Shown here: positions 1 through 9,008 of the stretch, one piece after another
Layout of the letters: each line of letters starts with the position of its first letter
Position numbering within the stretch: position 1 is the stretch's first letter
DNA from: Puteibacter caeruleilacunae
GTDB taxonomy: Bacteria > Bacteroidota > Bacteroidia > Bacteroidales > Prolixibacteraceae
Length of the DNA: 64,000 bases
Direction: 5' to 3'
NCBI GenBank assembly: GCA_005217565.1
Contig: SJCO01000012.1
Location: 216,183 to 280,182, forward strand
The notes under the pieces: generated by a model
Told to the model about the DNA's origin: nothing
What the model saw: the letters and a program-made list of their open reading frames with translations, nothing else
Database searches by the model: none
Made by a program: the position numbers and the translations under genes

Positions 1-915
1 ATCTCTCTCTTCATCGGCCCATGAAATCGGACTAGGAACACTAACCGCCGAGATAGGCTGAAAATCATCAGCCACTTCTGATGGGGTAGCAAATACAAAA
101 TCAGATTCGGTAATAATCTCTTTAGGCAACTCTTTCAAAAAATCAAGTATACCTGTTTCTTCCCACTGATGTTCTCCAAATGTTTCATAATCCATAAACA
201 GATTCACAATCTCATCATTGGAATCCTGTTGCATCAACCATGTCACAAACTTCTCTTTTGTTAATGGGTATTCTACCCATGACTTATTTGAAAAACGAAA
301 AGCGATATCATCACTCAGTTTAAAATTTCGCATTAAAACCTTCAGCCTTGGGTTTACGGCATTACAATAAAGAAAGTTCGGACTTTTCCATCCCAGTACA
401 TGCTTGGCTCCTTCTGTCAACATTGCTTTGAAACCCATTTTAGCAATAAAATCACCAATTGCATCGGAATAGATCAACTCCGTATTTCTGAAGACTTTTG
501 GCTTCTGCCCGAATAGCTCTTCAATTTTTTGATCATGCAAACGAATCTGCTCGCCAAATAATTCAAAGTCATCAAGCGATGCCAGGGAGTGGGAGTAAGT
601 TTCGGACAAGAATTCCACACATCCTGTCGCTGCCAATTCTTTAAAAGAATCAATCACTTCTGGAGCATACAACTCAAACTGCTCCAGAGCAATTCCAGAT
701 ACAGAAAAAGCAACTTTAAACTTACCTTTCAATTTTTTTATTTGCTCTAAAAGAATCTTATTGGCTGGCAAATAACAATGCTGAGCCACTTTATTGAGAA
801 TTGTTTCGTTTGAATAATCATCATAATAGTAGTGATCATTCCCAATATCAAAGAATCGATAACGTCGGTAACGAAATGGTTGATGAACCTGAAAATAGAG
901 ACATATAGCTTTCAT
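1..915 (-). CDS. GH57 family alpha-amylase-like glycoside hydrolase (3' end outside window)
   Basis: Minus-strand gene cut by the left edge; 305 codons are visible from the ATG at 915. Seen: HQPFR at residues 11-15 (GH57 motif 1), a LTEG motif placing the candidate nucleophile at Glu168, and MDYETFGEH placing the candidate acid/base at Asp242. There is no signal peptide, so it should act in the cytoplasm. Family knowledge: GH57 enzymes cleave or transfer alpha-1,4-glucan chains, and in Bacteroidota this gene sits behind a glycogen-synthase-like glycosyltransferase, as here (26-base gap). Inference: amylase or transglycosylase in glycogen turnover; which of the two cannot be told. The missing C-terminus is due to the window boundary, not to a mutation. 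Confidence 0.88.
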   Translation of the reverse strand, partial: MKAICLYFQVHQPFRYRRYRFFDIGNDHYYYDDYSNETILNKVAQHCYLPANKILLEQIKKLKGKFKVAFSVSGIALEQFELYAPEVIDSFKELAATGCVEFLSETYSHSLASLDDFELFGEQIRLHDQKIEELFGQKPKVFRNTELIYSDAIGDFIAKMGFKAMLTEGAKHVLGWKSPNFLYCNAVNPRLKVLMRNFKLSDDIAFRFSNKSWVEYPLTKEKFVTWLMQQDSNDEIVNLFMDYETFGEHQWEETGILDFLKELPKEIITESDFVFATPSEVADDFQPISAVSVPSPISWADEERD

Positions 916-941
916 GGACTTATTTTTTTACTTAGAACAAT

Positions 942-2240
942 TTATACAGTAGCATCGGCTACCGCACTTAAATATACTTCACGGGTTTTTGCTGCTGAGT
1001 TTTTCCATTGTAAACTATCAACCTCAGCTTTCCCGTATTGTTTAAACATTCCTGACAGCGCAGGATAATTGAGTATGCCATATATCGCATCCGCCATGGC
1101 ATTGATATCCCAGAAATCAATCTTGAAGGCATGTGTTAGAATCTCCGACACACCTGACTGATTGGATATAATGGTTGGCACATTACTCTGCATGGCTTCC
1201 AATGGAGATATCCCAAAAGGTTCAGACACTGATGGCATTACATAAACATCACTCATCTTGAACATATCAAACACATCCTTCCCCTTTAAAAAACCAGTAA
1301 AATGGAATCGATCGGTAATACCCAGTTGAGCCGCCCTCCGAATCATCGCCTCCATCATATCACCACTTCCAGCCATTACAAAACGAACATTGTTCATTCG
1401 TTTCAATACCTGGTAAGCAGCCTCAACATAATATTCAGGTCCTTTTTGCATGGTGATACGACCTAAAAAAGTCACCACCTTCTCATTCACTCCCTTCTCA
1501 AAAGTTACCTTTTCGTTCTCATCAATTGGTTCAACAGCATTATATACCGTCACTACCTTATCAGCATCTATACCATACTTTTCAATTACCGTATTACGCG
1601 TTAAATTACTAACTGTGATAATACGGTCAGCAGCATCCATTCCCTCTTTTTCAATCTTAAAAACATCAGGATTTACATTTCCTCCACTACGATCAAAATC
1701 TGTAGCATGAACATGAATCACCAAAGGCTTTCCCGAAGCTTTTTTTGCTGCAATACCTGCTGGATATGCCAGCCAGTCATGAGCGTGGATCACGTCAAAT
1801 TCATTATCCTCAGCGATCACTTCTGCAACCACGGAATAGCGAAAGATCTCTTTCAAAAGATCAGCACCATATTTACCACTAAACTTAACACATCCCTGCT
1901 CATCAACTTCCACAAAATGACTCTCCTTCTTTTCAGTTTTTGTAGTCATCTTCCAGAATTCTTCAGGATCTGTATAAGGTACTATCTTAGAGTTAACCTC
2001 GTAATATTCTATTTTTTTCTCTAAACTTGAGAACTGCTTATTCTTTCGGGTCACAGGTATATCTCCAGCTCCTATCAACTTTAAATTGCTCTCATCCTCG
2101 TCGCCATATGCCTTTGGTACAACAAACAGTACATCAATGTCATTCAACTGAGCCAGCCCATTGGTTAAACCATAACAAGCTGTTCCTAATCCTCCTGAAA
2201 TATGGGGAGGAAACTCCCATCCAAACATGAGTACTCGCAT
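942..2240 (-). CDS. Glycogen-synthase-like glycosyltransferase (GT-B fold, GT4/GT5 type)
   Basis: 432 residues. The N-terminal half begins with a synthase-like GWEFPPHISGGLG stretch (residues 8-20), the GGLG loop that binds the nucleotide sugar, and has HAHD at 152-155. The C-terminal half has FLGRITMQKGPE (258-269) and the E-x7-E signature EPFGISPLE (Glu340 and Glu348), which marks retaining GT-B enzymes. Expected role: transfer of glucose from ADP- or UDP-glucose to a growing alpha-1,4-glucan in the cytoplasm. It lies between the debranching enzyme (upstream, 209-base gap) and the GH57 gene (26-base gap), which supports glycogen rather than cell-surface glycan synthesis. The donor nucleotide cannot be read from the sequence. 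Confidence 0.87.
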   Translation of the reverse strand: MRVLMFGWEFPPHISGGLGTACYGLTNGLAQLNDIDVLFVVPKAYGDEDESNLKLIGAGDIPVTRKNKQFSSLEKKIEYYEVNSKIVPYTDPEEFWKMTTKTEKKESHFVEVDEQGCVKFSGKYGADLLKEIFRYSVVAEVIAEDNEFDVIHAHDWLAYPAGIAAKKASGKPLVIHVHATDFDRSGGNVNPDVFKIEKEGMDAADRIITVSNLTRNTVIEKYGIDADKVVTVYNAVEPIDENEKVTFEKGVNEKVVTFLGRITMQKGPEYYVEAAYQVLKRMNNVRFVMAGSGDMMEAMIRRAAQLGITDRFHFTGFLKGKDVFDMFKMSDVYVMPSVSEPFGISPLEAMQSNVPTIISNQSGVSEILTHAFKIDFWDINAMADAIYGILNYPALSGMFKQYGKAEVDSLQWKNSAAKTREVYLSAVADATV

Positions 2241-2449
2241 CTATCTTACAGATTTTTTTAAGATTATTAGATCAATTCAGAAAAGGTAAGGATATACTGC
2301 CCGGCCTTCACCTTCAACCATCTCAGCATTCTCAGAAACAGAAAATGCTTTCTGGTTTTACAAACACCATACCTGCAACTTGACAGGCTAACTGGTGTAT
2401 GCAAAATCTCCGGTTTCCGTTCTCCTTTATCCCTTTTCCTTTTCTTTAT

Positions 2450-4402
2450 TTATTTCTTTGTTTCGAAATCCTCGATGATCATATATGATCGTAGAACTGC
2501 TCCCACATTCCAAGCCTGAGATACAGCTCCCCGTCCTTTATGAGGAGGATTTCCGTCGTAGATCTCTGAAAAAGTCCCAACACAATGCTCGGTCATTTCT
2601 TCATCAAATCCATCCATCAATCGCTTCACATAAGCCATTCCCCCCTTTCCATGAACATCAAGATAACCTTCGATGAAGAACATCATCAACCAGGCAAACA
2701 CACTTCCATTGTGCATCACTTTTTCTCGTTGTGTAGCATCTCCAGTTGAGATACCACAATAATCAGGGTCTCTTGGAGATAACGATCTTAATCCCCTTGG
2801 GGTTACCAATTCTTTCTTCGCAAGACTCAGAATTGATTTACGCTGCTCTTTCGACAATGGCGAATATGGTAGAGCACAAGCTATTACCTGATTAGGTCGA
2901 ATTTGCCAATTTTTCTCTTCTCCATTAATGACATCAGCAAGATAGCCTTTCTCATCACTCCAGAATCCATCGGTAAACGATGCTCCTATCTTCTCAATCA
3001 GCCCTTCGTATAAAGAAAGAACTTCATCATCGTTATTTTTCTTTGCTAATTCATAAGCAAAACATACCGCATTATACCACAATGCATTAACTTCTACGGC
3101 CATACCTTGCCTCATGGTAACTGGCCTACCATCTACATAGGCATCCATCCAAGTCAGAGCTTTCTCATCACAACGGCATTTGATCAATCCATTATCGGCC
3201 ACTTTAATTCCAAAATCAAGGCCATCGATATATGCCTTAATAATATCCTTAACTGATTCTCCGAATTTTTTCCAAAGCTTTTTACCTTCTCCTGTATAAA
3301 GATATAGTTGCTGTAAGCTCCATATATAAAACAAAGGTGCATCAATGGAATCGGTTTCCTGATAACCGTTACCCCACATTTTGGGAAACATGCCACCCCT
3401 TAGTTTTTTCAATTGTGTTTTCAACACTTTCTCAAATGTCTTGACATCATCATTACAAAGAGTTAATCCTGGTAATGCCACAAAAGTCTGACGCGAACGA
3501 CCTCCATACCATGGATAACCTGCAATAATATCTAATTCCTTTCCATCGTTCACAAAAAACTGTTCTGCTGAATTTCGCAAACAACCAAAGAAACTATCAC
3601 GAGGCGTTTTCTTTTTAAGTTCCATTGTGAACTGACGTTTCAATCCTTTGGCCTTTATCTCATCTGTCGACGCTGAGAAAACAATCGTTTCCCCTTTTTT
3701 CATAGGCACCTCAAAATACCCTGGCACAAAAAGATCCTCATTACTCTTATACCCTCTTTGTCGTTCCTTATAATAATCGATATTGTAATACCAATCAGGA
3801 ACAGGAACAAACTCAGGATCCTTTGAGAACTGCATATTCAGGTAAGGATAACCATCATACAATCGCATCTTTATACCATTCTCAACCTCCTTATACTTTG
3901 TATTGGCATACAGGTTTGCCTCACTTAAAGTATGCATATTTCTGAAAGCCAAAAATGGTCTGAACTGCAATTTTGTTGGTGAATTAGCATCAACCAATGT
4001 ATACCTAATTAAGACCTGTTGCTTTGCCTCAACCAACACAACCTCTTTGGTCAGCACAACATCTCCAACACGAAAGGTTGTTTTAGGGATTACATTAAAA
4101 TCAAAGTCGCTAATATACTTATGTCCTTTTGGCTGGTAGACATCACTTCCATACTTATGTATTCCAAGATTGAAGGAAGAACCATGCTGAACAACGGTCT
4201 CATCAAATGAAGAAAGCAATACATGCTTCTCATGATCAAGATGTTCAACAGGACAAATTAATAATCCATGATACTTTCGGGTATTACATCCCGATAATGT
4301 TGTACAACAGTAAGATCCCGCTCTATTAGAGCGCAGTAATTCTCGTTGTACTGAATACTCTAGATTTACAAGTTGTTTTTTGTCAAATTGTAGATAACTC
4401 AT
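2450..4402 (-). CDS. Glycogen debranching enzyme, GH133 type (amylo-alpha-1,6-glucosidase)
   Basis: 650 residues when started at the ATG at 4402. An in-frame ATG at 4441 would add 13 residues with no family character, and relatives begin with a MSYLxFDK-like sequence, so 4402 is preferred. The N-terminal domain holds SNRAGSYCCTTLSGCNTRKYHGLL, split here as SNRAGSYCC and CNTRKYHGLL, typical of the bacterial/archaeal debranching enzymes. The C-terminal two thirds form the (alpha/alpha)6 glucosidase domain with LTWMDAYVDGRPVTMRQG and NQVIACALPYSPL. It removes alpha-1,6 branch stubs from glycogen in the cytoplasm. It follows the GSCFA gene by about 77 bases on the same strand and is probably co-transcribed with the branching enzyme. 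Confidence 0.88.
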   Translation of the reverse strand: MSYLQFDKKQLVNLEYSVQRELLRSNRAGSYCCTTLSGCNTRKYHGLLICPVEHLDHEKHVLLSSFDETVVQHGSSFNLGIHKYGSDVYQPKGHKYISDFDFNVIPKTTFRVGDVVLTKEVVLVEAKQQVLIRYTLVDANSPTKLQFRPFLAFRNMHTLSEANLYANTKYKEVENGIKMRLYDGYPYLNMQFSKDPEFVPVPDWYYNIDYYKERQRGYKSNEDLFVPGYFEVPMKKGETIVFSASTDEIKAKGLKRQFTMELKKKTPRDSFFGCLRNSAEQFFVNDGKELDIIAGYPWYGGRSRQTFVALPGLTLCNDDVKTFEKVLKTQLKKLRGGMFPKMWGNGYQETDSIDAPLFYIWSLQQLYLYTGEGKKLWKKFGESVKDIIKAYIDGLDFGIKVADNGLIKCRCDEKALTWMDAYVDGRPVTMRQGMAVEVNALWYNAVCFAYELAKKNNDDEVLSLYEGLIEKIGASFTDGFWSDEKGYLADVINGEEKNWQIRPNQVIACALPYSPLSKEQRKSILSLAKKELVTPRGLRSLSPRDPDYCGISTGDATQREKVMHNGSVFAWLMMFFIEGYLDVHGKGGMAYVKRLMDGFDEEMTEHCVGTFSEIYDGNPPHKGRGAVSQAWNVGAVLRSYMIIEDFETKK

Positions 4403-4479
4403 GCCACAAAAATTATTTTTAAATAAATCCGGGAAGATCAAATCAACGGCATCAAATCACACGGCACTCGTCCCTGTTA

Positions 4480-5481
4480 CTAATTGAACTTTTCCAGTTC
4501 TCGAAAGAAGTATTTATATTCTACATCAAAATTAACAGAAGGATATGTCTTCTTTAAATTTTCTATACCCTTGAGCTGCTTTTTAACAAACTTTTCATAT
4601 TCAATTGAGTTAGAATTCATAGCTCGATGATGAACAGCCTTATTCAATTTATTTATTTGTTTCCTCAACGATTCGTCTTCAGCAATCAGCAAGCTATTCT
4701 TAAATCGTTTCCAAATATATTTAACAGCCTGTTGCGATGGGTGTAACATATCATCAGCATAAAACCGATAATCACGCAAATCATCCATCATAATCTCATA
4801 TGATGGAAAGTAATTCACACGTTCTTCACCAAAACCTTTAACAAGTTGGTGAACTAACATAATTAACATTGATTTGCTTAGCTGATTTTCAACAGCACCA
4901 TCTTTCCAATGTCGGATAGGACTCACCGTAAACAGTACTTTCAACTTAGGATTTCTACTCCATAGTCGTTCCAGTAGGTCACGATATTCATCTATCATTT
5001 CCATAACAGATATCCTGTAGCGACTAAACTCGCTGGCAGGAACCCTATGACAATTAGAAACAACCAAACCAGTAGTCTTTAGCTCGTATATCCATGATGT
5101 TCCAAAAGTGATTACCAAATAGTCAAGTGACTCCAATGCATCAGCTCCATGATTTATTCTTTCATTGATCAATGACACTGCCTCACCCTTATCAACCGAA
5201 GAAAACCGACTATGGTGAAAGTAACTATTCCACTTTCCTCCATACTCAAAAAGATCATCCTCCTTGAAAAGTCTCCGCGCCAATAAAATCTCAAGACTAT
5301 TCTTAATGGACACTGGATTATATAAAATCCCAAAAGGATTAAGATCAACATTGTACTTAAGATCCTGCAGGATCTCACCAATGTTCTCTGAGAAACAAGA
5401 TCCCAGCATCATGATTTTACTTGAATAGTCTATCTCCCACTCATACTCCGGCACTTCTACTATGGTTCTAAAATCACTCAT
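4480..5481 (-). CDS. GSCFA family protein, predicted SGNH-hydrolase-like
   Basis: 333 residues, cytoplasmic (no signal peptide or membrane segment). The name-giving motif is MLGSCFSENIG near residues 25-35. A second block, YADDMLHPSQQAVKYIW (about 241-257), has the Asp-x-x-His arrangement of block V of SGNH/GDSL hydrolases, and VITFGTSW could stand for the middle block. In this reading the nucleophile position of block I (GDS in GDSL enzymes) is occupied by Ser-Cys, so a Cys may replace the usual Ser; that is inference. The gene starts one base after the stop of the branching enzyme, so translation is almost certainly coupled. Its biochemical role is not known to me; context suggests a job in glycogen metabolism. 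Confidence 0.8.
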   Translation of the reverse strand: MSDFRTIVEVPEYEWEIDYSSKIMMLGSCFSENIGEILQDLKYNVDLNPFGILYNPVSIKNSLEILLARRLFKEDDLFEYGGKWNSYFHHSRFSSVDKGEAVSLINERINHGADALESLDYLVITFGTSWIYELKTTGLVVSNCHRVPASEFSRYRISVMEMIDEYRDLLERLWSRNPKLKVLFTVSPIRHWKDGAVENQLSKSMLIMLVHQLVKGFGEERVNYFPSYEIMMDDLRDYRFYADDMLHPSQQAVKYIWKRFKNSLLIAEDESLRKQINKLNKAVHHRAMNSNSIEYEKFVKKQLKGIENLKKTYPSVNFDVEYKYFFRELEKFN

Positions 5482-5482
5482 A

Positions 5483-7492
5483 TTATCGGATCCTCTTAAA
5501 CTTTACTTTTTCAAATATCAACCCAGTTCTTGATGGCAAATACAACTTCAATTGATAACCATCTCCCTGTCCGTTTACAGGATGAGTATAATGCAGAACA
5601 TCTTTATCAACTCTATCATACCCGCCAAATTCAGTTTCATCTGTTGAGAAAACAAGTCTGTATTTAGAAGGTTCAAGCGGAATGCCATAATCGACAAAAG
5701 ATTGTTCAGGATTAAAGTTAAATACCATCAAATAATTCCCACGACTGAATACCAATACCTGGTCACCTTTGTGATCATAAATCCAGTCGACATGTTCATT
5801 CTTCAACATGTTGGTTTGCTTCACAAAATCGATCATCTTAGCGTCGAAATCCTTCAGCCAATGATATTTCAAATCCTGGTCTTCGGCAATACTCCAGATT
5901 CTACGTGCATGACTACACGACCAATCATTTCCTTCGCGCGGGAAATCAATCCATTCCGGATGTCCAAATTCATTTCCCATGAAATTAAGATATGCTCCTC
6001 CGGCACAAGTCATGGTAATTAATCGAATCACTTTATGCAATGCTATACCACGATCAACGATCAAACTCTGCTGGTCTTTGCGCATAGAGTAATACATCTC
6101 TTTGTCTAACAATCGGAAGATAATCGTTTTATCTCCAACCAGAGCCTGATCATGCGATTCGGCATAACTAAGCACCTTCTCATCCTCACGATGCGAGGTT
6201 AGCTCATAAAACAAATGACCTACATCCCAATCTTCATCATTCATTTCCTTAATCAGTTTGATCCACAAGTCGGGAACTCCCATTGCCATGCGATAATCAA
6301 AGCCAACACCTCCTTTATCCAGCGTAACTGCCAAACCAGGCATCCCACTCATATCTTCTGCTATAGATATTGCATGAGGATCAACTTCATGAATCAATTC
6401 ATTAGCAAGCATTAAGTACACCAATGCTTCAGTATCAGTATTCTCCGTAAAATAGTCGGCATAGCCAGTGAAACTCACACCAAGACCGTGGTCTTGATAT
6501 AACATACTGGTCACCCCATCAAAGCGGAAGCCATCAAATTGATATTCTTCCAACCAATACTTTATATTTGATAATAAGAAGTGAATAACTTCATTTTTCT
6601 CGTAATTAAAACAATACGAATCCCAGGCAGGATGTTCTCCCTTTGGTCCGTCATGAAAGAACTGATACCTGGTGCCATCATAGTTCCCCAAGCCTTCATT
6701 TTCATTCTTCACAGCATGCGAATGTACAAGGTCCATTATAACCTTTAATCCCATACCATGTGCTGTATCAATTAGCTCTTTTAGCTCATCAGGAGTTCCA
6801 AATCTTGAGCTTGCGGCAAAGAAGCTGGATACATGATAACCAAAACTACCGTAATATGGATGTTCGGCAATAGCCATCAACTGCACCACATTATAACCTG
6901 CCTTTTTAATGCGTGGCAACATTTGTGTGGTAAACTCCTTATATGAATGTACACATGGTTCTTCTCCGGCCATTCCAACGTGAGACTCATAAATTAACAA
7001 CGGCTCATCCAGTTCTGGTTTCTGATTTTTCCACTTATACCTATTCTCAGGATTCCAAACTGCTGCATTAAATATCTTTGTCTCGTCATCCTGTACCACA
7101 TAATTGGCCCATGCAGGAACTCGCTTTCCACCTCCTCCGTTCCAATGAACAGATAACGCAAACAATTCACCATGCTTAAGCTGTTCGGCAGTCAACTCCA
7201 ATTCCCACACATCATGCTCCAATGCCTTAAACTGATAGTTAGCATCATCTTGCCATCCATTAAAAGAGCCCACCAGAAATAACTGTGTGGCATTAGGTAA
7301 CCATTCACGTATCACCCAACCTGATCTTGTCTGGTGAATACCAAAATAAAGATAACCCGATGCAAAATCGCTCAGTGTCTGTTCACCTAGCAACTGCTGT
7401 CGTTTTCTTCTATAATATTTAACTCGATCGGATATTTGTTCGCCAAAAGGAGCTAACCAAGGGTCGTTTTTTGCAAATGTTTGAATTGTCAT
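5483..7492 (-). CDS. glgB: 1,4-alpha-glucan branching enzyme (GH13)
   Basis: 669 residues. An N-terminal CBM48-like domain (about 45-145, with LVGSFNGWQDD) is followed by the GH13 barrel. Catalytic residues are visible: nucleophile Asp325 in GFRFDGVTSM, acid/base Glu379 in ISIAEDMSG, stabiliser Asp449 in YAESHDQALVG. The sequence resembles the long eukaryotic-like branching-enzyme subgroup common in Bacteroidota. It cuts an alpha-1,4 chain and re-attaches it through an alpha-1,6 bond, creating glycogen branches. It is the first gene of the minus-strand glycogen run, with a 540-base non-coding stretch upstream. The start at 7492 is the only ATG that fits the conserved N-terminus. Confidence 0.93.
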   Translation of the reverse strand: MTIQTFAKNDPWLAPFGEQISDRVKYYRRKRQQLLGEQTLSDFASGYLYFGIHQTRSGWVIREWLPNATQLFLVGSFNGWQDDANYQFKALEHDVWELELTAEQLKHGELFALSVHWNGGGGKRVPAWANYVVQDDETKIFNAAVWNPENRYKWKNQKPELDEPLLIYESHVGMAGEEPCVHSYKEFTTQMLPRIKKAGYNVVQLMAIAEHPYYGSFGYHVSSFFAASSRFGTPDELKELIDTAHGMGLKVIMDLVHSHAVKNENEGLGNYDGTRYQFFHDGPKGEHPAWDSYCFNYEKNEVIHFLLSNIKYWLEEYQFDGFRFDGVTSMLYQDHGLGVSFTGYADYFTENTDTEALVYLMLANELIHEVDPHAISIAEDMSGMPGLAVTLDKGGVGFDYRMAMGVPDLWIKLIKEMNDEDWDVGHLFYELTSHREDEKVLSYAESHDQALVGDKTIIFRLLDKEMYYSMRKDQQSLIVDRGIALHKVIRLITMTCAGGAYLNFMGNEFGHPEWIDFPREGNDWSCSHARRIWSIAEDQDLKYHWLKDFDAKMIDFVKQTNMLKNEHVDWIYDHKGDQVLVFSRGNYLMVFNFNPEQSFVDYGIPLEPSKYRLVFSTDETEFGGYDRVDKDVLHYTHPVNGQGDGYQLKLYLPSRTGLIFEKVKFKRIR

Positions 7493-8032
7493 ATATTGAG
7501 CGTTTCCTTAAAAATAGAAAGAAAAAGCTCAAAAAAAAATCCGTTTCCTCAGCTTTAACATCAATTTCAGATTTAATTAAAGTTAAAATAAATCAATGAG
7601 ATACGACTAAACTGGTTTACTAACACACACTCCCTTACAACCTATCAGACTACTAATCAAACACTTTCAACCACCACCAACTAAACACCTTAAATATTTG
7701 TTCCAATAAGATTATTTTTTTCAAACTCTTTATTCAAAACTCCATTTATTCTGTTCAAAAGACATCATTCAGCCCCCCTTTCCCACTCAAAGCCGCGACA
7801 GAGACGCATCAAAGCCGCGTCAAAGTCGACATATAGGCGTTTTTATCGCACTTCTGTCGCGGCTTTGATACGAAATTGTCGGGGCAAAAGGATTCCCTCT
7901 TCCCTTTTTCTAGATTAAATATTCAGGTAAATGATTAAACTCCGAAAAGGAGTATCAGGCAGTAAATATAAATAGAATCAACACACCGTCAGGGCTATAG
8001 CAACACTAACGGGTGTTGTATCAAAAGTAAGA
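7493..8032. other. 540-base non-coding stretch between glgB and kdsB
   Basis: No credible gene on either strand. It holds the promoter side of glgB (A-rich run around 7535), a C/T-rich middle, the GC-rich inverted-repeat element at 7788-7869 (listed separately) and a small hairpin CAACAC / GTGTTG at 8001-8018 just past the kdsB stop. That hairpin has no T-run, so calling it the kdsB terminator would be a guess. Confidence 0.6.
7788..7869. repeat. GC-rich element with two competing inverted repeats
   Basis: CAAAGCCGCGACAG at 7788-7801 is the perfect reverse complement of 7854-7867 (14 of 14). A second copy of the left arm, ATCAAAGCCGCG at 7808-7819, is the perfect reverse complement of 7858-7869 (12 of 12). 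The right arm can therefore pair with either left arm but not with both. Base composition is clearly richer in GC than the surroundings. No T-run follows on either strand, so a simple terminator is unlikely. Confidence 0.75.
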
Positions 8033-8818
8033 TTAATCTTCCAGCAATCCAAGGATTTCATCGTTTGACATTACCGCTTGCAAATCCTCTGGGGTATCTA
8101 TACCAATGCTTTCAACATCGGTTTCAGCTGTCATAATTAACAAACCATTCTCAAGCCAACGTAATTGTTCCAAAGATTCTTTCTTCTCTAGTTTTCCCTG
8201 TGCCATACCAACAACCTCATGTAAAGCATTCACACGATAACCATACATACCAATATGAACAAAGAAAGTGTGCTGTCCCCAATCGGCTTGCTCCACTCCT
8301 CTGATGAATGGTATAGGAGAACGACTAAAATAGATTGCCCTGTTATCAACACCCTTAACAACCTTCACTTTATTAGGATTCAGGATGATATCAACTTCGT
8401 TAACAGGCTTAATTAATGTTGCAATATCAGTACTTTCATTGCAAAAGCATTTCTTCAGATCCTCAATCTGTTCAGGATGAATAAATGGTTCATCACCCTG
8501 AATATTGATAACAACATCTGGATTATAATCATGCTTGCTTGTATACTCATTCAATGCCTCTTCACATCGGTCTGTTCCACTTTGATGATCCACTGATGTC
8601 ATAACAACTGCACCTCCAAAACCACTAACTACATCATATATACGTTGATCATCAGTAGCCACTACAACATGTTCTAATACTTTTTGAACACGTTCATATA
8701 CACGCTGAATCATTGGTTTACCAGAAATATCAGCAAGAGGCTTGCCTGGAAAACGTGTTGAACCATATCTGGCAGGAATAATTCCTAAAAACTTGATCTG
8801 CTCAATTGATAAATTCAT
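8033..8818 (-). CDS. kdsB: 3-deoxy-manno-octulosonate cytidylyltransferase (CMP-KDO synthetase)
   Basis: 261 residues, matching the family length. The N-terminus has the nucleotidyltransferase loop IIPARYGSTRFPGKPL (13-28), followed by VATDD (about 54-58) and INIQGDEPFI (about 104-113), all hallmarks of KdsB. It activates KDO with CTP for attachment to lipid A, a step in LPS core synthesis in the cytoplasm. It is transcribed alone, divergently from the sigma-54 activator; the shared 190-base region contains an imperfect palindrome (8849-8893). Confidence 0.95.
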   Translation of the reverse strand: MNLSIEQIKFLGIIPARYGSTRFPGKPLADISGKPMIQRVYERVQKVLEHVVVATDDQRIYDVVSGFGGAVVMTSVDHQSGTDRCEEALNEYTSKHDYNPDVVINIQGDEPFIHPEQIEDLKKCFCNESTDIATLIKPVNEVDIILNPNKVKVVKGVDNRAIYFSRSPIPFIRGVEQADWGQHTFFVHIGMYGYRVNALHEVVGMAQGKLEKKESLEQLRWLENGLLIMTAETDVESIGIDTPEDLQAVMSNDEILGLLED

Positions 8819-8848
8819 TTCAATGAGTTAATTTAATGGTCGTTATTG

Positions 8849-8893
8849 GTGAAGTTAATCTTATCAGGTTGCTCTGATTTGAATAAACTTCAC
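8849..8893. repeat. Nested inverted repeat in the kdsB / sigma-54 activator divergent region
   Basis: Outer arms GTGAAGTT (8849-8856) and AACTTCAC (8886-8893) are exact reverse complements; inside them ATCAG (8863-8867) pairs with CTGAT (8874-8878). The position between two divergent starts suits an operator for both, but there is no T-run to suggest a terminator. Confidence 0.45.
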
Positions 8894-8975
8894 ATTATCA
8901 CAGGCAAAATTAAACCAACAGTTTGAATATAACCGTTAAATTTTGCTAAAGAACCGGAATTAGTAGATAAAATTG

Positions 8976-8983
8976 TAATTTTG
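8976..8983 (+). promoter_or_regulatory. Candidate -7 box of the sigma-54 activator operon
   Basis: TAATTTTG matches the Bacteroidota TAnnTTTG box exactly and is followed by CAACGC, 26 bases before the ATG at 9009. No clear TTTG -33 box is seen at the right distance. Confidence 0.4.
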
Positions 8984-9008
8984 CAACGCTAGAACAGATA
9001 AGCACTTT

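Noticed and set aside
1..915. Truncated GH57 gene as a pseudogene
   Set aside because: The reading frame is intact up to base 1; the truncation is only the window edge.
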